Shown here piece by piece: positions 1 to 11,400 of a DNA stretch of 26,030 nt (positions are counted from its first letter, which is position 1; each line of letters begins with the position of its first letter). The stretch is from a virus. Location: positions 1 through 26,030 of the IMG/VR virus record IMGVR_UViG_3300027779_000139; one strand, 5' to 3'. Both the position numbers and the translations under genes were made by a program. The notes below the pieces were generated by a model. That model ran no database searches. It was not told the DNA's origin and saw nothing but the letters and a program-made list of their open reading frames with translations.

Positions 1-891
1 AATACAACTACTCCTAGTTTAAGTGGATCATCCTGGCCAACTCCAACACAGCCCACTGCAGGACAGACTATAGGACATTATTATACAAAGGGTGCAAATA
101 ATTACATTTATGATAATCATTATAGAATTGATACTGTAACTGTAAATAATGGATCTAATACTTGGGTGGCTACTACTCGTACAGATGTATCGTCATTTGT
201 GTGTCGATATAATTTTGCACAGAAACACATATATGAGGCAGGAGGTACAGCAAATTCTACAATGAATGCTGATGTACAATTTATACGTGATACGGTAGAT
301 GACTTACAATCGATTGATGCGTTCCGTGATCCGATTGTCACAGGAGCACAAGCTGGAGGTAGTGGAATAAGTGATGTAGTATTTGATACTTATATGAATG
401 TAGCTACAGAAGCGGATTTGGCATCGTTATCTACATCATTGACAAATTTTCGTAATACTCTTACTGCTCAAGGACGAACAGGATCTAATAATGGGAATTC
501 TGGAAAGGGGTCATCTATAACTTATGCGAATACTACATGGGCGGTTTTTCATACTGAAGTAGGAACGTTTGGTAGTAATTGTGGAAAGAGGGTAGCGGAA
601 ATAGATGCTCGTATTGGTGTACCAACTAGGGCGGGTACTAGATCTACATCTCGTGGAGTACCACCAGCAATTTATGTGTCAGCGATACCATCATCAAATA
701 CAACAAATGGTCAAGTACCCTATGGTAGAGCTCTTTATAATAATATAAACTATCTATTGGGAAAAGATCTAAACTTGTTAGGAAAATTAATTGGAGATGT
801 ACAATCGTTAAGTTCTCAAATTAATTTAGTAAAAAGAGATAGAAATAAATTTGAAATGTTAAATGGTAGAGATAAGGAATATAATGTCTGA
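1..891 (+). CDS. Probable virion structural protein, 5'-truncated by the window edge
   Basis: The frame is open from the first base of the window to the TGA at 889-891, giving 296 visible codons with no convincing start. A GTG at 166 is in frame, but coding-like sequence continues upstream of it, so the true start lies outside the window. The visible protein is rich in Thr, Ser, Asn and Gly. It begins with a Pro/Thr-rich stretch followed by YYTKGANNYIYDN, and its last 60 residues look helical (YNNINYLLGKDLNLLGKLIGD, then a Lys/Arg-rich tail). No catalytic motif or membrane segment is visible. Its last 8 bases overlap the next gene, which suggests translational coupling. I do not recognise the family. 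A structural role is inferred from composition and from its position upstream of the baseplate wedge genes. Confidence 0.6.
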   Translation, partial: NTTTPSLSGSSWPTPTQPTAGQTIGHYYTKGANNYIYDNHYRIDTVTVNNGSNTWVATTRTDVSSFVCRYNFAQKHIYEAGGTANSTMNADVQFIRDTVDDLQSIDAFRDPIVTGAQAGGSGISDVVFDTYMNVATEADLASLSTSLTNFRNTLTAQGRTGSNNGNSGKGSSITYANTTWAVFHTEVGTFGSNCGKRVAEIDARIGVPTRAGTRSTSRGVPPAIYVSAIPSSNTTNGQVPYGRALYNNINYLLGKDLNLLGKLIGDVQSLSSQINLVKRDRNKFEMLNGRDKEYNV

Positions 892-1066
892 AGAAACTCC
901 TAAATGGGAAAAGACATCTCCAAACAGAGGAGATATGCAAAGTTTATTAAAGAATACGAAAAAATTTGCTGAGATGTATCTGAAAATTGTAGAAGAAAAA
1001 AAAACAGAGTGGGAAAATCATTTAGAAGCTCAAATAGAAAAAGATAAGCAAGGATCAAATGGCTGA
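884..1066 (+). CDS. Small charged hypothetical protein (60 aa)
   Basis: Sixty residues starting MSEETPKWEK. I chose ATG 884 because AAGGA lies 6-7 bases upstream, whereas the in-frame ATG at 863 has no recognisable ribosome binding site and would lengthen the overlap with the preceding gene. The protein is strongly charged. Residues about 18-55 (LLKNTKKFAEMYLKIVEEKK and on) should form one amphipathic helix, possibly a coiled coil. It overlaps the upstream gene by 8 bases and the downstream gene by 8 bases, so the three genes form one translationally coupled set. The function is not recognised. A small structural partner or assembly factor for its large neighbours is possible but is only inferred from the coupling. 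Confidence 0.6.
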   Translation: MSEETPKWEKTSPNRGDMQSLLKNTKKFAEMYLKIVEEKKTEWENHLEAQIEKDKQGSNG

Positions 1067-3089
1067 ATGGAAAAAATGGACAATAGCAGATGCTGGTACA
1101 ATTAAAGACATTGCTGACCAAGCTAAAAAACTAGCTGAAGGACTTAAAACGGCGTCTGACCTCGCTGTAACTGCAGCTACTGTGACAAAGTGGATAGCAG
1201 AACTTGAATCTATTAATCCATTTATAAAAGCATTAGAATTAATTGCTGATGAACTAATTAAAGCTATTCAAGATACGAGAAATGCTGGATACTATTATCT
1301 CCTTGTTGATCCTTATTCTGGAAGACCTAATGTTACACCAACTAATACAAAAGTTAAGGGGTTTGAACAGTGTAGGAATAGTTCCGGATCACGATTATAT
1401 TGGAATCCTAACTCTGAAAATCCAGAAGCTACAATAACAACAATTGTTCCAGGATCTGGAGATCCAAAGATGGAACCTAAGTTAACAATACCACGAAAAA
1501 TAGTAGTGGGTGGATATAATCCATATGTGGATCAAATGATTGATCCTTTTAATACCATGACTCCGTATCCAACATATTCGGCGAAAAAGGTAGTTGAAAC
1601 TATAGTAGAAGCATTTCAAGATGAAGGAGATGTTGCAAAATATAAAGCAAAGGATGGGGAGTTTAAGCATGGAAAACCTGATACTGGTGACATAGTATTT
1701 AATGATGAAGGTGTAGCGTTTACTGGATGGGATAGGGACATAAAATTCGGATTACAATTATGGAATATGGGTGCTATGAAAGCGGACGGGACAGACCACG
1801 ATATTCCAGCCAGGAAAGATGGAGGATGGAAAAGTGATAGGGAGGAAATTAATATTAAAATCCAATCAGGACGACCAAATGCGCAAGGGTCTTCAGTTGA
1901 AATTGAAAAAATAACCTATGGAGGAAATACTTTAAAGATTGAAACTGGAAGTTCAGCTCTAGTATTTATTATAGCTGCTCCATCGTATAAAGTGTTCGCA
2001 GAAAGTATGCAAGCTTTTGCGAAATTATTTTCAGATATTCCAGATTTCAAGGATGAATCTGTTCAAAATATTATGGATCATTATAATGACATTTTTGTAA
2101 CACCAAAAGCACAAGTAATCAATATGACTATGTGTGATTCAAAATATGGATTATTCGCAGTAGGAGATGTTATAAGAGGAGAGCGTGGAGGATTGGGTCA
2201 AATAACAAAAGTAGACAAGGTAGTTGTAACTTCAATGGTTGCTATGATGAATTATACACTAACAGATGATCTGGGAAACGTAGAATTGAAATATGAAGAA
2301 GTTGATTCGAATAGTAGTGGACGATATAAAGATATGGAAATAACACTAACTCCTATTGCTACCGCAGAGGCGTCAAATATAGAAAGTTGGGTTATAAATG
2401 ATGCGGTGTATGAACAGCAAGCTAGAGGTACTTGGGGATCTGCTGCTGAAAATTATCCAAACTATCAGATTAAGGGTCAAGATACTATGACTTATCCAGG
2501 TGATCGTACAAGGAGTGGAGAGAAGAGAAAATTGAGAGGAGAAATAACGAAAAGAATATATCCAAAATATGGTACAGTGGCTTTAGAAAAATTAGAAATT
2601 CCATTAGACTCTGTATCACCAGATTTTAGTGGAATTCAAATGAGTCAATGTATTCCAATGTGGAATACATTTTTTGACCTATTGGAAAATTTTGTAGTGG
2701 GAGTAAAGGGGTATATTAGTACACCAACACAATTTATTCAAGATCAAATTGATATGCTTAAGAGAGTTGTAAAAGAATTAGAAGATATGATAAAGACTAT
2801 TGAAAAGTTTTTAAAATTCTTCTCTATAGATTTATCCAAAATGGGAATATATGCTATTCATGTAAAAGGTAATACAGGGGGAAATGCTGGGCTAGCATCT
2901 GCCATTTCAAATGCCGATGGTTTACCAACAGGTTTAGATTATGCTGCTGGTATTGTATTTGTTGGGATGGACGTTGGAGGACAAAATTTACTTGATCTAA
3001 CTTTAGCAAAACTTATAATGCCAAACGCGTCAAGTACAGGATTACAAGTTACAGATTCAAATGCAAATAATACTTTAATGGAATTATAG
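1059..3089 (+). CDS. Large uncharacterised tail/baseplate-type structural protein (676 aa)
   Basis: Starts at ATG 1059 inside the end of the 60-residue gene, with AAGGA four bases upstream. Residues about 10-75 are helical and hydrophobic (ADQAKKLAEGLKTASDLAV, then ELIADELIKAIQD), followed by GYYYLLVDPYSGRPNV. A middle part of mixed beta character includes PYPTYSAKKVVETIVEAF and a DVIRGERGG loop. The C-terminal third has a long helix (about residues 555-590, DMLKRVVKELEDMIKTIEKF), then GIYAIHVKGNTGGNAG and YAAGIVFVGMDVGG. I see no signal peptide and no enzymatic motif. Placement directly upstream of gp25 and gp6 makes a tail or baseplate role likely, and large proteins of this kind occur near baseplate genes in other big myophages. 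I cannot name the family with certainty. A tape-measure protein is unlikely at this length and without longer repeats of helix. Confidence 0.6.
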   Translation: MAEWKKWTIADAGTIKDIADQAKKLAEGLKTASDLAVTAATVTKWIAELESINPFIKALELIADELIKAIQDTRNAGYYYLLVDPYSGRPNVTPTNTKVKGFEQCRNSSGSRLYWNPNSENPEATITTIVPGSGDPKMEPKLTIPRKIVVGGYNPYVDQMIDPFNTMTPYPTYSAKKVVETIVEAFQDEGDVAKYKAKDGEFKHGKPDTGDIVFNDEGVAFTGWDRDIKFGLQLWNMGAMKADGTDHDIPARKDGGWKSDREEINIKIQSGRPNAQGSSVEIEKITYGGNTLKIETGSSALVFIIAAPSYKVFAESMQAFAKLFSDIPDFKDESVQNIMDHYNDIFVTPKAQVINMTMCDSKYGLFAVGDVIRGERGGLGQITKVDKVVVTSMVAMMNYTLTDDLGNVELKYEEVDSNSSGRYKDMEITLTPIATAEASNIESWVINDAVYEQQARGTWGSAAENYPNYQIKGQDTMTYPGDRTRSGEKRKLRGEITKRIYPKYGTVALEKLEIPLDSVSPDFSGIQMSQCIPMWNTFFDLLENFVVGVKGYISTPTQFIQDQIDMLKRVVKELEDMIKTIEKFLKFFSIDLSKMGIYAIHVKGNTGGNAGLASAISNADGLPTGLDYAAGIVFVGMDVGGQNLLDLTLAKLIMPNASSTGLQVTDSNANNTLMEL

Positions 3090-3121
3090 TAAATCAATTT
3101 TTTAAATGAATGTGTAAAGAA

Positions 3122-3128
3122 CTAAATA
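3122..3128 (+). promoter_or_regulatory. Possible late promoter element CTAAATA before gp25
   Basis: The 54-base gap 3090-3143 contains CTAAATA, which differs from the T4 late element TATAAATA in its first bases. CTAAATA-type late elements have been proposed for marine T4-like phages. It lies only 15 bases from the gp25 start codon, so a transcript starting about 6 bases downstream would barely include the AAGGGA ribosome site at 3133-3138. This proximity is the main reason for doubt. The rest of the gap is AT-rich and I see no hairpin in it. Confidence 0.35.
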
Positions 3129-3143
3129 GTATAAGGGAATAAT

Positions 3144-3536
3144 ATGGCTGTAAAACACGGAAAAGATTACGTAGATTTCGACATGGACTTCACTCCTCAT
3201 CCTGCGCACGGAGATCTATCGCAAGTTAAAAAAAATAATGTTATTAATCGGTCTATTAATAATATAATGAAAACAAATGCGTATGAAAGATTATTTCAAC
3301 CAGATGTTCAAGGTGGAATATCAAATTTGCTATTTGAAAATTTTGGTCCCTTAACTGATTCAAGATTACAATCAGCTATAAAACATGCAATTAATACGTA
3401 TGAACCTAGAGCCATTGTTAAGAAAGTAAACATAACACGGCTAGAAGATGATAACGCATATCAAATCTACATTGAATATCAACCGGATAATAGTTCGGAA
3501 ACAGCAAGTACAGAAGTTTACTTGGAAAGGGCATAA
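3144..3536 (+). CDS. 25: Baseplate wedge protein gp25
   Basis: A 130-residue protein close in length to T4 gp25 (132 aa). The core aligns without difficulty: LLFENFGPLT (residues 62-71) matches T4 LFENMTPLT, and NTYEPRA (84-90) matches the T4 YEPR signature. The SINNIMKT segment matches the T4 SLLGIITT region. gp25 belongs to the gpW/gp25 family, which includes sheath-baseplate components of contractile tails and type VI secretion systems. It sits in the inner wedge near the central hub, where it starts sheath assembly. The start has AAGGGA 5 bases upstream, behind a 54-base non-coding gap. It is followed after 5 bases by gp6, its structural partner in the wedge, so the two are surely co-transcribed. 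The N-terminal 20 residues (DFDMDFTPHP) are specific to this lineage. Confidence 0.93.
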   Translation: MAVKHGKDYVDFDMDFTPHPAHGDLSQVKKNNVINRSINNIMKTNAYERLFQPDVQGGISNLLFENFGPLTDSRLQSAIKHAINTYEPRAIVKKVNITRLEDDNAYQIYIEYQPDNSSETASTEVYLERA

Positions 3537-3541
3537 AGAAG

Positions 3542-5425
3542 ATGGCTAGTACAGAAGGAAAACTTAATGTATCAGAATTAGATTTTACTCAAATTAAAGA
3601 AAATCTAATAGGCTTCATGCAAAACCAAGCTGAATTTGTTGGTTATAATTTTAGAGGTTCATCCTTTGATGTTCTTCTTGATGTGTTAGCATACAATACA
3701 CACTATAATGCTTATTATGCAAATATGGTGGCTAATGAAATGTTTTTAGATTCCGCTACACTTAGAAATTCAGTAGTTGCGAGGGCGAAACACTTAGGAT
3801 ATTTACCGAGGTCAGCAAAGGGATCAAAAGCGTATGTTAATCTTACAATTACCCCGGCTGATGATCCTGCGGTCATAACTATTCCAAGAAATTCTAAATT
3901 TCAGGGAAGTGTTGATGGTATTAATTATATTTGGTGTACATCTAATGCTCATGCTATCAATATTAATGCTAACCTTATCTACACAGCAACTAATGTTGAA
4001 CTCACTCAAGGAATTCCAGTTTCATTTAGATATACAGCCGCAACTGCAGATGTAGATCAAAGATATCTTTTTCCTAATGCGAACGTTGATACAGATACTA
4101 TGACTGTAACAGTTCAAACTTCAGCTACTGAATCAGCATCATTTGCATATGCTTTAGCAAATGATATTACTACTGTTAATTCTACCTCTAAAAGTTATTT
4201 TTTAGATGAAGCAGATGATGGTTTATATGAAGTACAATTTGGAGATGGTATATTAGGGAAAGAAATATCAAACGGAAATATTATCACATTATCAGGTTTG
4301 ATAACAGATGCTAATGCAACTAATGGATGTAAATCCTTTTCTACCGTAACTGATGTTGGAGGATATTCTAATGTTAAAATATCTACAGTCTCAGCAGCAG
4401 GTGGGGGTGTACCACCCGCCGATATAGAAGAAATTAAATTTCAAGCTCCCAAAAGCTTTGATGCACAAAATCGTTGTGTTACAGTTTTTGATTATATAAG
4501 TTTAATTAAGAGAGATTACCCAAATGCTCAATCAGTAGTAGCTTGGGGGGGAGAAGATAACGATCCACCTATCTATGGAAAAGTTTATGTAGCAATTAAA
4601 CCAAGAATAGGTTCTACTCTATCTACCGCCCAAAAAGAAGCAATCGAAAAATCAATATTAGCTAAACGTAATGTTGTTGGTGTAACTTCTGTAGTTGTAG
4701 ATCCAGATTATATGTATTTGAAAGTTGATACTACAGTAAAATATGATTCAGCCTTAACATCTAATAGTGCGGCCGAACTTAAACAAACTATAACTTCAGT
4801 AGTTCGAAATTTCGGTGCGAGTAATTTAAAAGATTTCGATCAAGCATTTAGATATTCTAATTTAGTTAAATTAATAGATGAATCAGAAATTTCTATTAGA
4901 AGTAATCAAACTGCTGTTTCAATAAAAAGGTTTATGTATCCACTACTAGGATATACAGCAGCATATACTTTAAAATTTTCAAATGAAATATATCACCCGT
5001 CAAATACTTTTTGGGGATCGATATCAAGTAGTAAATTTTCTTATCGTGATCTCGCGAATACTGTATGGGCTGATTGTAGGTTTCAAGATGAAAATGGATA
5101 CATTCAAGCGTATAGAAAATTTGGTCTAGATAGAATTCTTGTTGCAAATAATATAGGAACAATTACTTATTCAACTGGAGAAATAAATCTTACTGGATTT
5201 AAACCAGAAGCTATTGGAGCAATCGAAACAGGAAATACAGAATTTATGACAGTTTCGATTATACCCGCATCCTCTGATGTTAAACCTGTGCGAGAACAAA
5301 TTATATTAATGGCAGATGAAGATGTTACTGTTAGTATGGTAGATGATACACCTTCAGGAACGTATATATCGGGAGTGCATAGCAAGACCGATGGTTCAAC
5401 ACTCCGCACCGGATATGAGAAATAA
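3542..5425 (+). CDS. 6: Baseplate wedge protein gp6
   Basis: A 627-residue protein, against about 660 in T4. The N-terminus is clearly homologous: FTQIKENLIGFMQNQAEF (residues 15-32), then FRGSSFDVLLDVLAYNTHY (37-55), corresponding to T4 FAEIKQNLIEWLNGQNEF and LNVLCDLLAYNTLY. LRNSVVARAKHLGYLP follows as T4 LRSSVVQAAQDNGYLP. The middle carries YEVQFGDGILGKEIS, like the T4 FYFGEGEIS segment. Further on, GGGVPPADIEEIKFQAPKSF, then QNRCVTVFDY, correspond to T4 GDPEDIERIREL and QQRCVTATDY. gp6 forms the dimers that close the inner baseplate ring and clamp gp25 and gp53; it is related to the J-like/TssF-type wedge proteins of contractile machines. The gene ends with two consecutive TAA codons, the second directly abutting the next ATG. 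No truncation or frameshift is visible. Confidence 0.94.
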   Translation: MASTEGKLNVSELDFTQIKENLIGFMQNQAEFVGYNFRGSSFDVLLDVLAYNTHYNAYYANMVANEMFLDSATLRNSVVARAKHLGYLPRSAKGSKAYVNLTITPADDPAVITIPRNSKFQGSVDGINYIWCTSNAHAININANLIYTATNVELTQGIPVSFRYTAATADVDQRYLFPNANVDTDTMTVTVQTSATESASFAYALANDITTVNSTSKSYFLDEADDGLYEVQFGDGILGKEISNGNIITLSGLITDANATNGCKSFSTVTDVGGYSNVKISTVSAAGGGVPPADIEEIKFQAPKSFDAQNRCVTVFDYISLIKRDYPNAQSVVAWGGEDNDPPIYGKVYVAIKPRIGSTLSTAQKEAIEKSILAKRNVVGVTSVVVDPDYMYLKVDTTVKYDSALTSNSAAELKQTITSVVRNFGASNLKDFDQAFRYSNLVKLIDESEISIRSNQTAVSIKRFMYPLLGYTAAYTLKFSNEIYHPSNTFWGSISSSKFSYRDLANTVWADCRFQDENGYIQAYRKFGLDRILVANNIGTITYSTGEINLTGFKPEAIGAIETGNTEFMTVSIIPASSDVKPVREQIILMADEDVTVSMVDDTPSGTYISGVHSKTDGSTLRTGYEK

Positions 5426-5428
5426 TAA

Positions 5429-8400
5429 ATGGCTGAAAAGAAAATAAAAGATAGAAAGGATATTTCAACGTTAATAGAAACTCTAGTGCCGGAGTTTATA
5501 ACAGCGGAACATCCGAAGATGAAAATCTTCATCGAAAAATATTATGAGTTTATGGAATCCCATCAAGTTTATTTTGAGGGAATTAGTTTCAATGAATATA
5601 AACTTGTACAAGAAGGTATCGATGACGCTTCAATAGAACCAGACTATTGGATTTTTGAAGATGAGATTAATACAAAATTGATGCCGGATGGTGATCCTAA
5701 TGAATTCTATGATCCAAAAGTTTTAGAAGCTGCAATAGTAAATCATCGTATCCAATTAGAATCACAACGTGATACCTCAAAAGATAATGAATTACAATTT
5801 ATAATAGGTGAAACTGTTTATGGTAATACTACCGATGCAGAAGCGATTATTACTGGTGTATCAGGAAACACTATTGCCTTTTTAAAACCTACCACTAATA
5901 CAAATTTCACATACGGCGAAGAACTTACAGGAGTTGATTCTCGTGCTTGGACAACCTTTGCTAATGGTGTTTTAGCTGGTATTTTTCCAGAAGGGTCTAT
6001 AGAAGGATTTCGTTCAAGAGGAGCAATTGCCGCCACAAAAGAATTGGTGGATTTGCAAGATATTGATAGAACGGTAGAAGGTCTTATTGATGATTCTTGG
6101 AAGAAAGAATTTTATACTCATGTTCCCAAACAAACCGTAACGGACAGGAGAAAACTTCTTAAGCAAATGAAAGAAGTTTATCGATCAAAAGGTGGAGAGT
6201 CTTCTTATGATTGGTTATTTAGATCTCTTTTTAATTCTCAAGATGTAGATTATTATTATCCTAAAGATGACTTGATGAGATTGTCTGATGGTAAATGGAT
6301 AAAAGATAAAACCGTTAAAATTTTGACGGATACCGCAAATAATATTCATTTATTTGAGGGTAAGACACTCAGAGGATTAACATCTAATGCAACAGCAATA
6401 GTAGAAAAAACTATTACCAAAACAGTTGGTGCAGTTCAAGTTACTGAATTGTATTTGTCTAAAATTGTTAAAGGTACAGACCGGCATGGAACTTTAGGAT
6501 ATTTTCAAACATATGAAGCGGTTTCAACTGAACCAGATGCGAATAATGATATAGCTATTGGATTTTGTTCAGGAATCGTAGAAAATGTAACTATTGAATA
6601 TGGAGGTAGTAACTATGCACTTGGAGATGAACTAATATTTGTCGCTGGTGGTGGAGCAGAGGCTAAAGCCGAAGTTACTGAACTTGTAGATGATATACTT
6701 AAAGGATTTCGTTTAGTAGATTCTGGTGATGGATATTTTGTAGGAGATACTTTAGATTTTATTGATGGGGGCACTGGTGGTGCTGGTGCAGCTGCAACTG
6801 TTGGTACTATTATTCCCACAGGATCTGTTTTAAAAAATTCTAATCTACTTTCTGGTGTATCTTCATTAGCGATTAATTCCAATAATGTTATCAGGCCATT
6901 ATATTCTAATTCCTCCTTGACTTTCACTGCTGGAATTAAAGAATCTTCCGGTAAAGTATGGGGTTCTACAGGGCCATTTTTTAACTCACAATTTTTTTCA
7001 GTAGGTGATCTTCTCAAAATACAAAAACATATTAAGAGTACTGAACACTTTACTGCTACTGGTGTTGGAACTACACTGACTCAAACAGGAACTACTGTTA
7101 CTCTTTCAAATCCAGTTAGTCCAGAAGAAGCTATAAACATGATTGGTGGTAAAATTGTTTATGCAAATAGTAATAATAATATTATTGCTGGACAAGGAAA
7201 TACTACTACACTTTATACTGTAGATACACATACAATTGGTTCAGCTCAAAATTTTGATATTTATTATGGTGATGATTCGGTTCAAGGTACGGTTATAGGT
7301 GCGAATAGTAGTCTTGTGTTGTACACTCTTAGTTCGATGTCTTATGATGAGAATTTTGGAAATCAAACTATACACAATTTCGCAAATAATGATTCGGTTA
7401 TTTTATATGACACTAAAAAGAATAGACTTCATGGAGCACTAAATGCCAATGCTAGTGATGCAGCATTAACACATACTGGACATACTTTTGATATAGGTAA
7501 CACACCAGCAAATGTCACATCAACTACAACAATTAATATAGGTGATGATTTTAGAGTGGGTGGAGGTTATGTTTCACAACAAGTTAATACATCTTATAAC
7601 GTAGCTCCTGTATTAACTTTTACTAAACATGACTATGGTTCTATTAACACTCTTGCTATTACCAATGGTGGTCTTGGTTATAAACGTTTACCGTTAATTA
7701 CGGTTGCTAATAACTTTATGATGAGTTTATCGAACTCATTAGAACACACAGGTTCTAACAATTCCTTGCTTAATGTAAACTTACATTCTTTTGATACAGG
7801 AACAATTACTCAATTAGGACAAACTCTTACATTAAGTGGTGGATTATTTCCTGAAGTAGATTCAAATTTATTACACATAACATACGCAAATGGTGCTGAA
7901 AATTATATTACTACTGTAACTAATACTACATCATTAGAAATGGCAAATACTGCAGACATTAGTTCAGCAGTTTCATATAATCTTACGTACATGGCTGGTG
8001 CGAATACCTTTCCACATCATGCTCTTATCTATAATGATGATTATTCCGCAAGAGGATTAGTTTTAGATTTTATTGATGAACCCTCTAAATTTACATTTCC
8101 AAGAAGTACGGGTACAGTAAATGAAGGAACATATGTAGAAAAACCTGGACAAACAGGTTATATGAGAAAGGTAATTGCAAATGGTAATACCACTCTCCGT
8201 GTAGATATGACCACTAGTCAAGATTTCTCTCCCGCAACTACTTTTCTACGAGTAGAGGGTTGGGGATCAGCGGCTGGTGAATTTGAAAGACTTCTTTTCG
8301 AAGATGGCTCTGCTATTTACCCAGAAAATTCCATAAGTTTCGTAGTACTAGAAGATGACTTCAGTCTTTTAACTGAGGATGGAAATCGTATATATGGCGA

Positions 8401-11400
8401 AGATGTTAGTAGTGATAGAATTACTGCTCATGATGCATTGGTTTCAACAACATATGCAGAAGGAACATTTACACAATCTAATAATATTATTACTGGAATT
8501 TCTACTATATTCCCCAATGAACTAGTACGTGGTACTTTTTCATATGTTGATAGTGAAGATGTAGTTACTGGTACATCTATCATAACAGGATATACCAACT
8601 CGACTTCTATTATTGTTGAAGATTCTAACACAATACCTTCAGCAGCAAGTTATTCTATTTCGTATAATCCCACAATTGTTTATGGTACTAATACGGCTGT
8701 CACAGCAGTAGCAAGTGGAACAGGTAATAGAACAGTAACAGTAACCGAAGCTGGTCACAAAAAAACTGGTGTCAATAAAATTAAACTCATAGGTTCCGAG
8801 AAAGAAATATTTAATGGAACTTATACAATCGATTCCATAACTTCAAATACTTGGACTTATACTCTTCCTGAAGACACTTCAGATCAGCCAGGTACAGGAC
8901 TCTCTGCTAAATTTGTACTTACCACATATCTTGACAATGCCAATGCGGCTGTTATGGATACTTCATTAAAAGGTAATAATGCTATTATTGAAGTTGCTAG
9001 TATTGCGTCTGGATCAATCAAAGCATTAGCAGTTACAGATGTTGGAGCGGGATATTCTTCTAAACCTAGAGTTACTAATCCATCAGGTGATAATAATGCT
9101 TTACTAACAGCTGTTATTGGTGCATTTGCTCAATATCCTGGAAAATATTATGGTACACAAGGAAGACTTGATGATGCACCTAGAATACAAGATAGTAGAT
9201 ATTATCAAAGTTTTTCTTATGTTTTAAAAGCACCTGTTGATACTACATCATATCGTGCTCACGTAGATAGGTTAGTCCATCCAGCTGGAATGAAGATGTT
9301 TGGAGAGTTGGCAATAAACCTTGAAGTTTCTGTAGAACTTTTTAAATCGGGGGTACATGCTGGATCTGATGGTACTCCAAGAGATGTAGATAATTATGAT
9401 GACTCAGGATATGAATTAGGTCGACCAGATTATTTACATCTTCATACTCCACGATTTCATCCTATTATTTTGACGCGTCAGCAACAGTTTAATATGGAGG
9501 TGAAAGAATATTTCCAACCAGAAGTAGAGATTTTTACAGCTGATGCACCACATCATGCAATGGATGGTAGGTTAGATGTTTCAGATGATGTGAACATGTT
9601 GAGAGAAGATTTTAGAGATGTTCAAACAATGGTACGTACTATTGCTCCTCAACTATCTTATATAATGAATGATGCTTTAGGAAATGATGAGCAATATGAA
9701 ATAGGTGAAGTGGTATATCAAGGAGCTTCATATTTTACTAGAGCGAGACAAGCTGAAGTTGCTGGTTGGAATCATGCAACTAAAACACTAACCCTTATTA
9801 ATCAAGTTCCTCTTGAGGATTTTGTATTAAATGTAAATATCAAAGGTTATATTTCAGGATCAGATTATCCGATTCTTGAAGAAAATACTTTACCGTGGGG
9901 TACGATTACAGAACTAGAACACGATATTCAATTGGGTGATACGGTACAAATTACTAGAGCAACTGAAGATTATTGGAATGGTGAATATGTAGTTCAAACA
10001 ACCCCCACCACTAATACTTATACTGTCTTTTTGGGGAGAGGTGATCCTGGAGAAAATGCTACCGCCACCGCGCAAACTGCACCAAGTGGAGGATCTTGGT
10101 TAAAAGTTGAAACGAAAAAATTAGCTGATCCTTTCCGTGCTAGTTCTATCAATTATAATTCCCCCTTTAATGGAAATATTCTTTATGAACTTAATGATGG
10201 ATTGTATGGTCAAATTCTTTTAGAATCTGGTGGATCATTCCTTTATCCTAAAATACAATTTCCTGAAGCTGATTCTGGGACAGTTTCCATTGACATGAGT
10301 TTTAGTAGTGATCTTCTATTGGAAGATCATATTAATCCAGATACAGGAAATCATGAAGATGGATATGTTTTACATGAAGCACATGGTGAATCCGTAGGAA
10401 TGGGTCCTACAAGATATATGGCTTTGGAAGATGATACAGAGGGAATTCAATGGAGTTATGAACGTGGTCTTCTTGGTCATGAAACTCTTAGTATTCCTTA
10501 TATGGAAACAACCATAATATCAACGAAAGTTGAATCTTTGAGAGAGGGTATTTTAACAGAGGATAATCTAAACAATATTGTATATGAAGATGTTCTTAAT
10601 ACTGTTTATATTCCAGGAATGGAACCCGAATTAATTCCAGCAACAAGAATGGTTGTTGAGAGTCCTCCTGTAAATTTCAATTTTGGTGAAGTAGAATACA
10701 ACCTTGCAGATTCCATAGGTTGGCATTTGATGATGGAAGATGAAGATCACTTTATAGCAGAAGGTGATGAGACGACTGACGTATTGTCAAGATTTCTCAC
10801 AGAAGAAGGGCAACTCAGACAAGGAGCTTTGGACGTAGAGATTCACCTTTTTGATCAAATGGGATATCATTTGATGATGGAAGATGATTCACACTTAATG
10901 GTTGAGGGTGATGAAACTACAGATTTAGCTAGATTTCTTACAGAAGAGGGACATGTTAAAAAACCATTTGGAGAAGTTCAATTCAACATTCCTCTACAAG
11001 TCAACAAGTATGATGATGAACAATTAGCCTTAGAAAATACTAATCATCCACGAAATTGGGGAGAATATCATTATGGAGATTATTTTGAACAGAACGAACT
11101 CTTAGAATTTGAAACAGCTTCTGGTGGTGGTATCGTTGGACTTAATTATATTCCAAATTCTATTCCTTGGGCTCATCATGAACTAGAATATGTTTTAGAT
11201 GCAAATCTACAGAGTGAATTAATTTCAACAGAACATGAATATGAAATTCAACGTGAAACTTCACTTGCATGGCAGTTGTTATTTGAAGATAGCGATGTGA
11301 TGGTTATGGAGAGAAATCCAGCACAGAGTAATACGGCTCTAATTTTGGAATTTCAAACTCAGAGAACAACCTCACTTAAAAAGATGGTTATAGACAGATC

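Noticed and set aside
166-168. GTG at 166 as start of the first gene
   Set aside because: The same frame is open and coding-like back to base 1, and no ribosome site precedes the GTG. The gene is truncated by the window edge.
863-884. Earlier in-frame ATG at 863 for the 60-aa gene
   Set aside because: No ribosome site precedes it, while AAGGA stands at good spacing before ATG 884; it would also deepen the overlap with the upstream gene.
5515-5530. GAAGAT-GAAA-ATCTTC hairpin early in the gp7-like gene
   Set aside because: Six-base stem with a tetraloop inside coding sequence, without flanking signals; expected occasionally by chance.
6613-7017. 134-codon open frame on the minus strand within the gp7-like gene
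   Set aside because: Low-complexity Pro/Ser/Ala protein antisense to a Gly-rich coding region; no start signal and no recognisable family.
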